Below, in pieces: positions 53,577 through 62,042 of a DNA stretch of 64,000 nt. A program made the translations under genes and the position numbers. How positions within the stretch are numbered: the first letter of the stretch is position 1; every line of letters starts with the position of its first letter. Origin of the DNA: Aquimarina macrocephali JAMB N27 (GTDB lineage: Bacteria; Bacteroidota; Bacteroidia; Flavobacteriales; Flavobacteriaceae); assembly GCF_000520995.1 (NCBI RefSeq), contig NZ_JACA01000053.1, positions 1 through 64,000 of the forward strand. Direction: 5' to 3'. Below the pieces are notes generated by a model. The model was not told the DNA's origin and did not search any database. It was given only the letters and a program-made list of their open reading frames with translations.

Positions 53577-54767
53577 ATGCAAATACTAGTATTAAATTCT
53601 GGGAGCTCTTCTATAAAATTTCAATTATTTACTATGCCTGCCGCAAAGGTAATTTGTTCGGGCTTGGTAGAACGTATTGGTTTAGAAAATGCTAAAATCT
53701 CTTATACGTCAGAAAAAAATAAAATTGAAAAAACGGTAAGCGTAAATACTCACAAAGATGGATTACAATTAATAGCCAGTTATTTGATGGATGATGAAGT
53801 AGGAGTGATCCGATCGGCATCAGAAATTCATACCGTTGGCCATAGAGTAGTTCATGGAGGAAGCACTTTTGCAGAAACAGTTGAAATTACAGAAGAAGTA
53901 AAACAAAAAATCAAGAAACTTTCTGCGTTAGCACCATTACATAATCCAGCAAATTTGGAAGGAATTTTGGTTGCCGAAGAAATTTTTTCTGATGCACAAC
54001 AAGTAGCTGTATTTGATACAGCTTTTCATCAAACTATTCCTGTGGAAGCCTATAAGTATGCTATTCCGAACAAGTTTTTGGATGAGCATAATATCAGAGT
54101 ATATGGTTTTCATGGTACCAGTCATAAATACGTTTCAGAAAAAGCTATAGAATTTTTAGGGAAAGAGAAATCGATGTCCAAGATGATTACAATTCACTTA
54201 GGAAACGGATGTAGTATGACTGCTGTTCAGGATGGTAAAAGTATTGATCATACTTTAGGATTTGCACCCATGAATGGATTGATCATGGGAACTCGATCCG
54301 GAGATATTGACCCTGCAGTGATCTTCTACATGGTTAATTCCTTGGGGTACTCTCTAAAAGAAGTAAATGATCTTTTACAAAAAGAAAGTGGAATGTTGGG
54401 GTTAACAGGGTATAGTGATTTACGGGATATTGAATCTGAGGCAGAAAAAGGAAATAAAGACTGCCGGTTAGCTCTGGAAATGAATGCTTATCGTATCAAA
54501 AAATTTATTGGAGCATATGCCTCAATTATGAATGGTTTGGATGCTATTGTATTTACTGCCGGAATAGGTGAGAATTCTGATAAGATTAGAGACTTGGTGT
54601 GTAAAGATCAAGAATTTTTTGGAATTCAATTAGATGACGAAAAGAACAGTATTCGATCTAAAGAAATAAGAGGTATAAGTTTACCCTCTTCAAAAGTAAA
54701 AATATTAGTTATTCCTACTAATGAAGAATTAGAGATTGCCAAGCAATCGTTCAAATTATTAGCATAA
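53577..54767 (+). CDS. ackA: Acetate kinase
   Basis: A 396-residue ASKHA-fold kinase that makes ATP and acetate from acetyl phosphate and ADP, or works in reverse for acetate uptake. It has the N-terminal ILVLNSGSSSIKFQL, GHRVVHGG (about 88-95), the catalytic FDTAFHQTIP (about 145-154), the GFHGTSHKYV motif (about 178-187) and the adenosine-binding TAGIGENS (about 318-325). The order matches the family fully. It forms an operon with pta, giving the complete Pta-AckA pathway. Confidence 0.97.
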   Translation: MQILVLNSGSSSIKFQLFTMPAAKVICSGLVERIGLENAKISYTSEKNKIEKTVSVNTHKDGLQLIASYLMDDEVGVIRSASEIHTVGHRVVHGGSTFAETVEITEEVKQKIKKLSALAPLHNPANLEGILVAEEIFSDAQQVAVFDTAFHQTIPVEAYKYAIPNKFLDEHNIRVYGFHGTSHKYVSEKAIEFLGKEKSMSKMITIHLGNGCSMTAVQDGKSIDHTLGFAPMNGLIMGTRSGDIDPAVIFYMVNSLGYSLKEVNDLLQKESGMLGLTGYSDLRDIESEAEKGNKDCRLALEMNAYRIKKFIGAYASIMNGLDAIVFTAGIGENSDKIRDLVCKDQEFFGIQLDDEKNSIRSKEIRGISLPSSKVKILVIPTNEELEIAKQSFKLLA

Positions 54768-54854
54768 AAGCATTGTAAAAAAGAAAACTAGAGAATCCCG
54801 ATAGTAATGCATGTACATCCCGAAAAGAGGTATATATTCTTTTATGGTCAAAAG

Positions 54855-55295
54855 CTATTGTCGTTCAGCAAATTCTTTAAATTGTCTGAGCCATTTTTCG
54901 GCTGGTTTTCGATACATACTCGGAAATAAAATTGCCATCAATTTTGGCATAATCCAGTTTATACGAGTGTACTCGTATTCGAATTCATACTTTGTTTTGT
55001 TTTCGCTTAATGCAATAAAATTACATTTCATGGTATTGTCCATATGTTTATGATGATAACTAGCTTCAAATGAATGTGGAAGTTCATTTTTAGTTATTGT
55101 TTCGATCAATTCCATATCATGTTTTCCGTGTTTGTAAAACATTTTGGAAACAGTACCTACTTTACCTTTTTCTCCACTGACCAATTCTTTTTTAATAAAC
55201 CCATCTTGATATTCTTTAAGATTATCCGGGTTTGCAAACAGCTCAGCCACTTTATTTAGAGGTTGATCAATCTCAATATAACCTTTATGTTTCAT
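54855..55295 (-). CDS. SRPBCC family protein
   Basis: A 146-residue soluble protein with the START/Bet v1-like helix-grip fold. The N-terminus HKGYIEIDQPLNKVAELFANPDN is typical of SRPBCC proteins, as are the long strands in between and the C-terminal helix (PAEKWLRQFKEFAE). The fold binds hydrophobic ligands in a deep pocket; no specific substrate is suggested. It ends 87 bp past the convergent ackA. It and the next two minus-strand genes may be weakly co-transcribed. Confidence 0.85.
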   Translation of the reverse strand: MKHKGYIEIDQPLNKVAELFANPDNLKEYQDGFIKKELVSGEKGKVGTVSKMFYKHGKHDMELIETITKNELPHSFEASYHHKHMDNTMKCNFIALSENKTKYEFEYEYTRINWIMPKLMAILFPSMYRKPAEKWLRQFKEFAERQ

Positions 55296-55356
55296 AAGAA
55301 TTTAGTTTTAAATGGTTACAAATTACATTCAGATTTACTTTGCTTTAATTTATGAT

Positions 55357-55905
55357 TTATAAGTTGGCTTCAAGTTTCTTTTCTATTCGTTTAATGGTAT
55401 TCCAGTTACGAGTTGTGATATGCTTACCAAAATATCGTTCTAGAACTTCCATTCCTTTTGGGGTCTTAGTTATAGAAAGGTCTAAGACACTTACAATAGT
55501 TTTGTCGATCTTATCGATAATTTTAAAAGCATTATTATCACTTGTCCATGGTAATTGTAAATCGGTTTCAACATCTTCCTTCAAAAATGAAACATACAAT
55601 CGAATATCTTTTGTTACCAGGATGTCTTTAAATGGATCTCGATCCAACAAATCATACATCATTTCAGATTTTCTTATGATGGTTGGGATAGGAAAACCAA
55701 AGGTCTTTGCTAAATGATCAGAAATCGTTTTTTCGAGACTCTTTGCATCACCTTTTGTTGAGTCAAATATTATATTTCCCGAATTAAGAATTGTAATTAC
55801 TTTTTCGAAATTCAAATTTTCCATTTCTTTACGAAGTTCGGCCATAGGAACCTTGTGATGACCACTCACATTAATTCCTCGCAGTAAAGCAACATATTTA
55901 CTCAT
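55357..55905 (-). CDS. DUF1697 domain protein
   Basis: A 182-residue soluble protein matching DUF1697: KYVALLRGINVSGHHKVPMAELRKEME at the start and ITILNSGNIIFDS in the first domain, ending with RNWNTIKRIE. The family is widespread in bacteria and forms a two-domain ferredoxin-like alpha/beta fold. Its function is not established. The sequence is complete. It begins 16 bp after the end of the unknown exported protein gene in the same direction, so the two are likely co-transcribed. Confidence 0.9.
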   Translation of the reverse strand: MSKYVALLRGINVSGHHKVPMAELRKEMENLNFEKVITILNSGNIIFDSTKGDAKSLEKTISDHLAKTFGFPIPTIIRKSEMMYDLLDRDPFKDILVTKDIRLYVSFLKEDVETDLQLPWTSDNNAFKIIDKIDKTIVSVLDLSITKTPKGMEVLERYFGKHITTRNWNTIKRIEKKLEANL

Positions 55906-55921
55906 TTCTTTAAATTTTATT

Positions 55922-56449
55922 TTAGTGTTTTTCTTCTTTTTTTAATTCATGTTTTAGTTTTTTTGTGTAATCAACAAACTTTTTTCCAATCATCTTATTT
56001 GCTTTTAAAGTCAAATCGACTTTATTTTTATCATTATCTAACCAAAGAAAGAGTTTCTCTTTGTGAAAATAATATCGATCTTCAATTATTGTGGTTTTAT
56101 TTGAATCAAATTCTTCATTGTAGATTGGTATGTTGTAACGATATTGCTGGTCAAATGCAAAAAATAACTTTTTGTTTTTGAAATAATATTGAGTTATGTT
56201 TTTTCCGGTTTCTCCAAATTCAATTATTTCGATTAATTTTAAATCATCATTATCGAAATATGCAGTTATATGGCCTCCTTCGGTAGTATTTAATTCAATT
56301 TCTGAGGATCTTTTTATATAAAAATCCATATTGTTTCTTATCGTCTTATACTCAGATCTAATTTCTTTCAAGGTTGTTTCTTTCGATTGCGCCGAGATTG
56401 GTTCTAATCCAAAAAACAAAAGAGTCAATATAATTATAGTTTTTTTCAT
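55922..56449 (-). CDS. Exported protein of unknown function
   Basis: A 175-residue exported protein with signal peptide (about 1-20, GLEPISAQ). The mature region has strands with aromatic ends (GGHITAYFDND, KNITQYYFKNKKLFFAFDQQYRYN, EDRYYFHKEKLFLWLDND) and a lysine-rich C-terminal helix. The repeated YYFKNKKLFF/YYFHKEKLFLW pattern suggests a beta meander. I do not recognise a family. It is followed closely by the DUF1697 gene, but the two need not share a function. Confidence 0.65.
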   Translation of the reverse strand: MKKTIIILTLLFFGLEPISAQSKETTLKEIRSEYKTIRNNMDFYIKRSSEIELNTTEGGHITAYFDNDDLKLIEIIEFGETGKNITQYYFKNKKLFFAFDQQYRYNIPIYNEEFDSNKTTIIEDRYYFHKEKLFLWLDNDKNKVDLTLKANKMIGKKFVDYTKKLKHELKKEEKH

Positions 56450-56517
56450 AATTGTTAGTGGCGTTATATATGAAAGTAGGATCTTGATAATTGTAATCTT
56501 TTTACCATAAATGTATT

Positions 56518-56552
56518 AAAAAAGCGCAAGCTTTGATGACTTGCGCTTAATT
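56518..56552 (-). terminator. Terminator after the S41 peptidase gene
   Basis: AAGCGCAAG (56522-56530) and CTTGCGCTT (56540-56548) form a perfect 9-bp stem, with a TTTTTT run on the minus strand. It lies about 30 bp after the S41 peptidase stop codon. Confidence 0.85.
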
Positions 56553-56580
56553 AGCTGTTTTAATGTATCTTATCGTAATA

Positions 56581-58095
56581 CTATTCTTGTTGTATTAGAT
56601 CTATTACAAAATTTAGTTGTGTGTCAACTTGATTGATATAGTCGGTATACGTTTGTGATACGTTATAATCTGGTATTATTCCTCTATTGTAAATTTGGTT
56701 TTCTTTTTTAGCAACATCTTGCTCCAAATTTACTACAGAAAAGAATAGTTCAATTTTGGATTTTGGTAAAATATAACCCAAAGTATTATGCCCGTTATGT
56801 CCATAATAGCCACCCATTGTTTCTTCTCCTATGGTGATTGCATTACTGTTTCCAGCAACCATTGCGGCAAATAAACTACCAGCAGAAGCCACTCGCGGAC
56901 TAATCAATAGGTATATATTTCCTGTAAAGGCATTTTTATTTGGTGTTCTAATTTTATGATCAGCACTGGTCGAATCTTGATAAAATTTTCCGTTTTCTTC
57001 TTTTGGAAATTGATTTTGAAAGCTTTTATTGTATTTACCAACTCCAAGAGGTCTTAGAAATCTAGGGATTTTGGTGTATGCATATTTTAGATAAGGAATT
57101 TTGTTGAAACTTATCCATGCTTGTTTGTTCTCTGAAAAATTACGCTGTGTTAAATAAGAATATGTAACCAAATCGTTAGGGTCTGTTCCTCCGCCATTGT
57201 AACGAATATCAACAATTAAGTTTTTAATATTGTTATTTTTGATACCGGTAAAAACACTATCTAAAAAAGAAACATATCGTAAATGCATCGGATTCTTCTC
57301 ACTTCCCATTCCAAAATCATTTATTGTTAAAATTCCGGTTTCATGGTCAATAGATTTGTAACTATAAATTTCATTTTCCTTCCAATCCTTATAATTAACT
57401 TCATCAAATGGTTTCGAATATCTATTCTTTATATTTTTATAATAAGCGTTAAAACTTATACTAGGTAAGACCTTTTGCTGAATTTTATCTGAATCATGAA
57501 CTCGATACTTAACTTTAAAAGTGTTTTCAAGACCGTAGTGTAACCTATAATATCTGCTAAAATTATAATGAATTCCAATTGATTTCCCCGTAATATTTAC
57601 ACCATCTGTTGTATAATATTTGTGTAAACTTTGTAGTATTTCATTAATTTTTAAATTATTTATAGAAACTATTTCTGCACCTAAAGGAATTTCCTTGTTA
57701 ACAATATTTACTATTACTTTGTCTTGAATTAATTTTATCGGCAAAGGGAAATATCCTTGCTCTTCATTTTTCATTGACTTGAACACTTTTTTTGGTAATG
57801 AAATGTCATTGTGTAAACTGCCTTCAAAATCGGTTAATTGATAAATTATATTATAAAAATCTCTATATGTTTTTGATTTTTTAACTTCTTTAAATGCCCA
57901 TTGATATATACTATCGATTTGTTTTTTAGTGCGATATTTATGGAGGCCAGAATTTGCTTTAATTCGTATGTCTTTAAAAATCTGTAAATCTTTTGTCATC
58001 TTATCAATAGAAAATTTTTCATCTAAAGATTGAGCAAATAGAGCAGAGGTATAGCATATTAAAAAACAAGTAAGTAAGGATATTCTGTATTTCAT
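56581..58095 (-). CDS. S41 family (tail-specific/C-terminal processing) peptidase
   Basis: An exported serine peptidase of 504 residues from ATG 58095, which starts a proper signal peptide (KYRISLLTCFLICYTSALFAQ); the frame is open to 58155. A helical N-terminal domain is followed by a PDZ-like region (about 120-160) and the S41 core: LIVDIRYNGGG (293-303) and the nucleophile segment RVASAGSLFAAM with S404. The usual catalytic lysine was not located with certainty in the GEETMGGYYGHNGHN segment, so activity is likely but not proven. It follows an AraC-type regulator gene on the same strand. Confidence 0.88.
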   Translation of the reverse strand: MKYRISLLTCFLICYTSALFAQSLDEKFSIDKMTKDLQIFKDIRIKANSGLHKYRTKKQIDSIYQWAFKEVKKSKTYRDFYNIIYQLTDFEGSLHNDISLPKKVFKSMKNEEQGYFPLPIKLIQDKVIVNIVNKEIPLGAEIVSINNLKINEILQSLHKYYTTDGVNITGKSIGIHYNFSRYYRLHYGLENTFKVKYRVHDSDKIQQKVLPSISFNAYYKNIKNRYSKPFDEVNYKDWKENEIYSYKSIDHETGILTINDFGMGSEKNPMHLRYVSFLDSVFTGIKNNNIKNLIVDIRYNGGGTDPNDLVTYSYLTQRNFSENKQAWISFNKIPYLKYAYTKIPRFLRPLGVGKYNKSFQNQFPKEENGKFYQDSTSADHKIRTPNKNAFTGNIYLLISPRVASAGSLFAAMVAGNSNAITIGEETMGGYYGHNGHNTLGYILPKSKIELFFSVVNLEQDVAKKENQIYNRGIIPDYNVSQTYTDYINQVDTQLNFVIDLIQQE

Positions 58096-58155
58096 AAAGT
58101 AATTTTTTTCAAAAATATGTTTATACAGATACGCTAACTTGTAGAATCTTGGCAA

Positions 58156-58929
58156 TTATAAGATAGATGAGATACTTTTTTGATATATTTTGGGTGAAAT
58201 ACCAACATAGCGCTTAAAAGTATTAGAAAAATGTGCCAAATCTGAAAACTCATAATCAAATGCAATCTGAGTTAAGTCGGTGGTCTTTGTAATTAACTTT
58301 TTACTCGAAAATATTTTTTTCATCAAAATATAATTCATCGGAGTCATTCCTGTTGAGGCTTTAAACTTTTTGGCAAACCCGTATTTATTTAGATTAGCAA
58401 CCTTAGAGAGTTCATCTAAACAAAACTTACTTGAAATGTTATTATCAATATATGAGCTAATGTTATGGAGTGAATTGAAGTTTAATTCTGAATATTCTTC
58501 TTTTTTTTCTTGAGAATAATGTTTTAAAGTTGCCACAAATTGAAACAACAAATTTTCAATAGTTGGAATGTCATTTATAATAATTGCATTCTTCAATTGC
58601 CTAAAAAGCTGGTTAGCATTTTTATTATTTATTTTCCGATTAACAAAAGTTATATTTTTTCCATTAAAAAGGTATTTCATTACATCTTTAGAAATGTAAA
58701 TAGTATCAAATTCAACTTGAGAAGTGTTATCAATTAATGGGTTAGCATGTATTTCATATGGGTTTGTAATTGTTATACAGCCTTTTTCACTAAAAATGCT
58801 TTGATTTTCTAGTTCAATTTGCTCAATACCCTTGTGAATAAGTGAAATACAAAACGTTTCATGATAATGCTTAGGAAAATCAGTTACTTGTTTTTGTACG
58901 TTTATATATTCTAAGTTATCTAATATCAT
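58156..58929 (-). CDS. AraC family transcriptional regulator (cupin type)
   Basis: A 257-residue regulator from ATG 58929; an in-frame TTG at 58944 adds five residues but is less likely. The N-terminal domain is an AraC-type cupin (FPKHYHETFCISLIHKGIEQIEL through ITITNPYEIHANP). The C-terminal double helix-turn-helix shows LDELSKVANLNKYGFAKKFKASTGMTPMNYI and IAFDYEFSDLAHFSNTFKRYVGISPKIY. It lies 60 bp upstream of the S41 peptidase gene on the same strand and may control it. The inducer is unknown. Confidence 0.92.
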   Translation of the reverse strand: MILDNLEYINVQKQVTDFPKHYHETFCISLIHKGIEQIELENQSIFSEKGCITITNPYEIHANPLIDNTSQVEFDTIYISKDVMKYLFNGKNITFVNRKINNKNANQLFRQLKNAIIINDIPTIENLLFQFVATLKHYSQEKKEEYSELNFNSLHNISSYIDNNISSKFCLDELSKVANLNKYGFAKKFKASTGMTPMNYILMKKIFSSKKLITKTTDLTQIAFDYEFSDLAHFSNTFKRYVGISPKIYQKSISSIL

Positions 58930-59010
58930 TCTTTGGTTTATCAATGTTGTCTAACTATTTAAACGAACACCTGTTTTAATTGTGTTTAATTTTATGTTAG
59001 GCACACTTTT

Positions 59011-59442
59011 TTATTCACCACTTTTTTTATTTTCCAATATCTTCATAGCTATTTTTCCACCAATCCATGCCATAGGAATATAAGCCATAACAATATCTGC
59101 TACTGCAAACCAGGTTGGTCCAGGTAACATATAGTTAACCATGATTCCTCCCAACAGGAACAATCCACCAATACCCAATGAGAATTTCATTTTGTGACTG
59201 GCAGCTATTAAACCAGCAATCGTTGCACCGGCAAGAGTACCCAATGCATGAGCTAAAAAAGGAAAAATAAAATGCTCGAATCCTAAAGTTGGCATAACAG
59301 CTGCCAAAGCGTTCATGTCATTAGGATCAACACCCTTTATAGGGATTAATGTATGACCGACTTGGATGAGAGCTATATTGATAATACTACCTCCTAACCA
59401 TCCAGCTATAACAGCTAAAATATTTTTTAGTATTGAATTCAT
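59011..59442 (-). CDS. Small multi-pass membrane protein
   Basis: A 143-residue inner-membrane protein from ATG 59442, preferred over 59466 because the hydrophobic helix begins directly (NSILKNILAVIAGWLGGSIINI). Four hydrophobic segments are seen, with glycine-rich packing (ALGTLAGATIAGLIAASH, GIGGLFLLGGIMVNYML). It recalls small Bacteroidota membrane proteins without an assigned function. No catalytic motif is visible. It stands alone, with neighbours in the same direction. Confidence 0.75.
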   Translation of the reverse strand: MNSILKNILAVIAGWLGGSIINIALIQVGHTLIPIKGVDPNDMNALAAVMPTLGFEHFIFPFLAHALGTLAGATIAGLIAASHKMKFSLGIGGLFLLGGIMVNYMLPGPTWFAVADIVMAYIPMAWIGGKIAMKILENKKSGE

Positions 59443-59674
59443 AGTTGTTTTTTTTATGACTGCCAAACTTCAAACACAAACTTCATTTTTTCAAATTGTA
59501 CGTGATAATGTGTTTCTATAAATTAGTTACAAGGTTAAACATCTAATTTAACAATTAATTTTATACGGCGTTGGCAATTGCTTTTCTTTTATTTATCAAA
59601 AAGGTTGTGCAACTGACTACCATAAGGGAACTTATTGATTTTTTTGAATTAGGAGGGAGGTAATGGTTTAATAG

Positions 59675-59712
59675 AAAAGAGGATAATTAGCATGCTAATT
59701 ATCCTCTTTTTA
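59675..59712. terminator. Terminator after the GlcG-like gene
   Basis: AAAAGAGGATAATTAGC and GCTAATTATCCTCTTTT form a 17-bp perfect stem with almost no loop, bordered by T and A runs. The 263-bp gap around it (59467-59729) holds nothing else that I could see. Confidence 0.9.
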
Positions 59713-59729
59713 GTACAATATATTAAGTT

Positions 59730-60128
59730 TTAGATTGCTGATGCACCAGCTTCTGCCACTGCGTGGTCATTTTCAACAGAACTTCCACTTACTCCAATAG
59801 CGCCAATGATTTCACCTGCTGCGTTTTTAATTGGTACACCACCGGGAAAAGTAATTAGACCATTATTAGAGTGCTCGATGTTGTACAAGGCACCTCCTGG
59901 TTGAGACAATTCGCCAATAATCCCTGTATTCATATCAAAATAACGAGCTGTCTTCGCTTTTTTAATTGATATGTCTAAAGAACCTAACCAAGCTCCATCC
60001 ATACGCCCAAATGCAACTAAGTTAGCTCCTGAATCTACAATTGCAATATTCATTTTTGTATCTATTGCTATAGATTTTTCTTTTGCTGCTGAAATGATTT
60101 TTTCAGCCTGTGCTAATGTAATGTTCAT
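59730..60128 (-). CDS. GlcG/HbpS family (heme-binding-like) protein
   Basis: A 132-residue soluble protein from ATG 60128; the frame is open to 60179, but the added residues are not family-like. It matches the GlcG/HbpS (PF03928) family: LAQAEKIISAAKEKS at the start, IAIVDSGANLVAFGRMDGA, then GGVPIKNAAGEIIGAIGVSGSS and DHAVAEAGASAI. HbpS binds heme in Streptomyces; other members are linked to glycolate or cobalamin-related loci, so the ligand here is unknown. An AraC-family gene starts further upstream on the same strand and may control it. Confidence 0.9.
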   Translation of the reverse strand: MNITLAQAEKIISAAKEKSIAIDTKMNIAIVDSGANLVAFGRMDGAWLGSLDISIKKAKTARYFDMNTGIIGELSQPGGALYNIEHSNNGLITFPGGVPIKNAAGEIIGAIGVSGSSVENDHAVAEAGASAI

Positions 60129-60260
60129 TATTTTATGTTTTAGTTTTTGTAGTAATTTGAGCACAAATGTACAATGCAAGTGACCTTATTTAATTACTAA
60201 AACAGTTCAATAACTTATGAAAAAAGGTCAAGTGTAAAAATGAAGCTAAAAGATGAAATA

Positions 60261-61121
60261 TTATCTGGAAATTTCTTTGGGACTAAACCCAAATTTGTTT
60301 TTAAAAGCTATGCTGAAGTTTGAAAGGTTATTATACCCAAAATCCAGGTATATATCTGATGGTGTTAATTTTCCTAGTTCTAACGTTTCTTTTGCTTTTT
60401 GAAGTCGCTTATCTTGTAACCATTTTCCTGGAGATGCGTTATACTCATTAATAAAATGACGTTTAAAAGTAGATAAACTCATATTACATAAAAATGCAAT
60501 TTCCTCTAATTTTAGATTGGAATGTATTTTACTCTCGATAATTTTTTTGAAAGGAGAGGTTTCTTCAACTATTAATGACCTTAAATATAATTCAAACTTT
60601 TTTCCATATTTATGAATAAGGTAAAGCATAATTTCTTCAAATTTTACAGAAAGTAAGTTTTCAATAAAAACTGCTGGCGCATCACCAATCGTTGATAATG
60701 AGTTTAAATAAGAAGTTATGTATGCATCGTTTCTAATTACAAAATAAGGCACTTCTTCCTTTATTATTTGCTGATTCTGTATGTGTTTATCTAAAAAATC
60801 TTTGAGTATTTTTTCAGAAAAAAATAAGAGTTTACAGTAATAAATGGCATCCGTATCCAGTAATTCTGTCCAAATCCAATTTCCTTTTTTAAGAAGTAAC
60901 GATTGATCTTTATTTACAGTAACCGATGTTCCTGCAAAGTGTACTTGCTTTTTTCCGACTTGTAAAAAGCTAAACATATGCATATTTAGGTTAACCTTAG
61001 TTTTAATGATGTCTTCGGCCATTTTAAAATCGTAGACAAAAAGATCAGGTTTAAGTTTAGGGTTATTAATATATAATTCTGGGATATTGTCTATTGGCAT
61101 ATGGTGGTATTTCAAAGTCAT
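60261..61121 (-). CDS. AraC family transcriptional regulator
   Basis: A 286-residue regulator. The N-terminal two thirds form an AraC-type ligand-sensing domain (LNMHMFSFLQVGKKQVHFAGTS, SLLLKKGNW) and the C-terminal double helix-turn-helix is clear (LEEIAFLCNMSLSTFKRHFINEYNASPGKWL and SDIYLDFGYNNLSNFSIAFKNKFGFSPKE). The inducer is unknown. The gene precedes the GlcG-like gene in the same direction, with a 132-bp gap. It is the third AraC-type regulator in 13 kb; the three are not close paralogues by eye. Confidence 0.92.
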   Translation of the reverse strand: MTLKYHHMPIDNIPELYINNPKLKPDLFVYDFKMAEDIIKTKVNLNMHMFSFLQVGKKQVHFAGTSVTVNKDQSLLLKKGNWIWTELLDTDAIYYCKLLFFSEKILKDFLDKHIQNQQIIKEEVPYFVIRNDAYITSYLNSLSTIGDAPAVFIENLLSVKFEEIMLYLIHKYGKKFELYLRSLIVEETSPFKKIIESKIHSNLKLEEIAFLCNMSLSTFKRHFINEYNASPGKWLQDKRLQKAKETLELGKLTPSDIYLDFGYNNLSNFSIAFKNKFGFSPKEISR

Positions 61122-61170
61122 CTTATAATTCGGCCTCTTCCAAGTAACAAGATTTTTGCGATGCTAAGAT

Positions 61171-61193
61171 CTCAAAAAAAATATTTTTTTGAG
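61171..61193. terminator. Hairpin terminator after the DinB-like gene
   Basis: CTCAAAAAAA and TTTTTTTGAG flank a 3-base loop. It lies between the AraC-type start (61121) and the DinB-like stop (61260) and can end DinB transcription on the minus strand. Confidence 0.55.
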
Positions 61194-61259
61194 CTACAAA
61201 TATTTACATTTTCTATGTTGCTTTCTTCACAATAAAGAAACGTGCAGTCACGATTTTTA

Positions 61260-61751
61260 TTAAATGTATCTTTCTTTAATAATAGTAATATGATGTTTTT
61301 CATGACCAATTATAGACTTTAGAAAATCTTCAAGAGTAATTTCATATTGTCGGGCCATACCTTTTATTTTTAATTGACTTTCAGACAACGTTTCAATAAA
61401 ACTAGTAGATGCCTTTCTTACATTTACAAAATCAGCTACTAATTGTTTGAGTGTTAATTCTTCAAAACGACTATTTTCTACTAATAAATTTTGGTCATAG
61501 CCCCATAGTTCTACTAATTCGTTTCTACTCATTAAAAATGCTCGAAACATCATTATTCTTTCATGATCTGTTATATGTCCAACAATTTGTTTAATACTCC
61601 ATTTGGTAGGTGCATAACGATAAATAGCTTTTTTCTCGTTGATAGAATTTAGAAATGTAATTGTTGATGACGAAGAAAAGAGTGATTGATAATTCATATT
61701 CTTTACAAAGTCATAATAATATGGGAATCCATCTTCGGGTACGTATTTCAT
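61260..61751 (-). CDS. DinB family protein
   Basis: A 163-residue four-helix-bundle protein of the DinB/YfiT type. The metal-site helices are seen as KQIVGHITDHERIMMFRAFLM (first His near residue 59) and LKSIIGHEKHHITIIKERY near the C-terminus (the HEKHH block). Related proteins are metal-dependent thiol-S-transferases (bacillithiol or mycothiol) or have no known activity. Low-molecular-weight thiols of some Bacteroidota make a bacillithiol-linked role possible, but nothing here proves it. Confidence 0.88.
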   Translation of the reverse strand: MKYVPEDGFPYYYDFVKNMNYQSLFSSSSTITFLNSINEKKAIYRYAPTKWSIKQIVGHITDHERIMMFRAFLMSRNELVELWGYDQNLLVENSRFEELTLKQLVADFVNVRKASTSFIETLSESQLKIKGMARQYEITLEDFLKSIIGHEKHHITIIKERYI

Positions 61752-61957
61752 ATTTTACTATGATGATTTCTTGTCAATTAATGATATAATAGCCGCCTCT
61801 TTTAATTGTAAAAGATGTAACTCTTTCCAAATGATGCATAAAGTGTTTATGTATGATTTGTTGCGTTAGAACTAAGATAACAAATTAAAGCAAATCAAAT
61901 ACCGAAGGAGGGAAGGTGCTGTTCATAGCATTGATTGGAGATATGTTCGAAAGTTTC

Positions 61958-61996
61958 AAAAACATAAACACCTAGATTGATGGTGTTTATGTTTTT
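61958..61996. terminator. Terminator after the GH72-like gene
   Basis: AAAAACATAAACACC (61958-61972) and GGTGTTTATGTTTTT (61982-61996) form a perfect 15-bp stem. It is 47 bp downstream of the GH72-like stop codon on the minus strand. The rest of the 291-bp gap (61752-62042) appears empty. Confidence 0.93.
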
Positions 61997-62042
61997 GAGC
62001 AATATCCTTTGCTATACTTTTATAGAGTATGAATATTAAGTT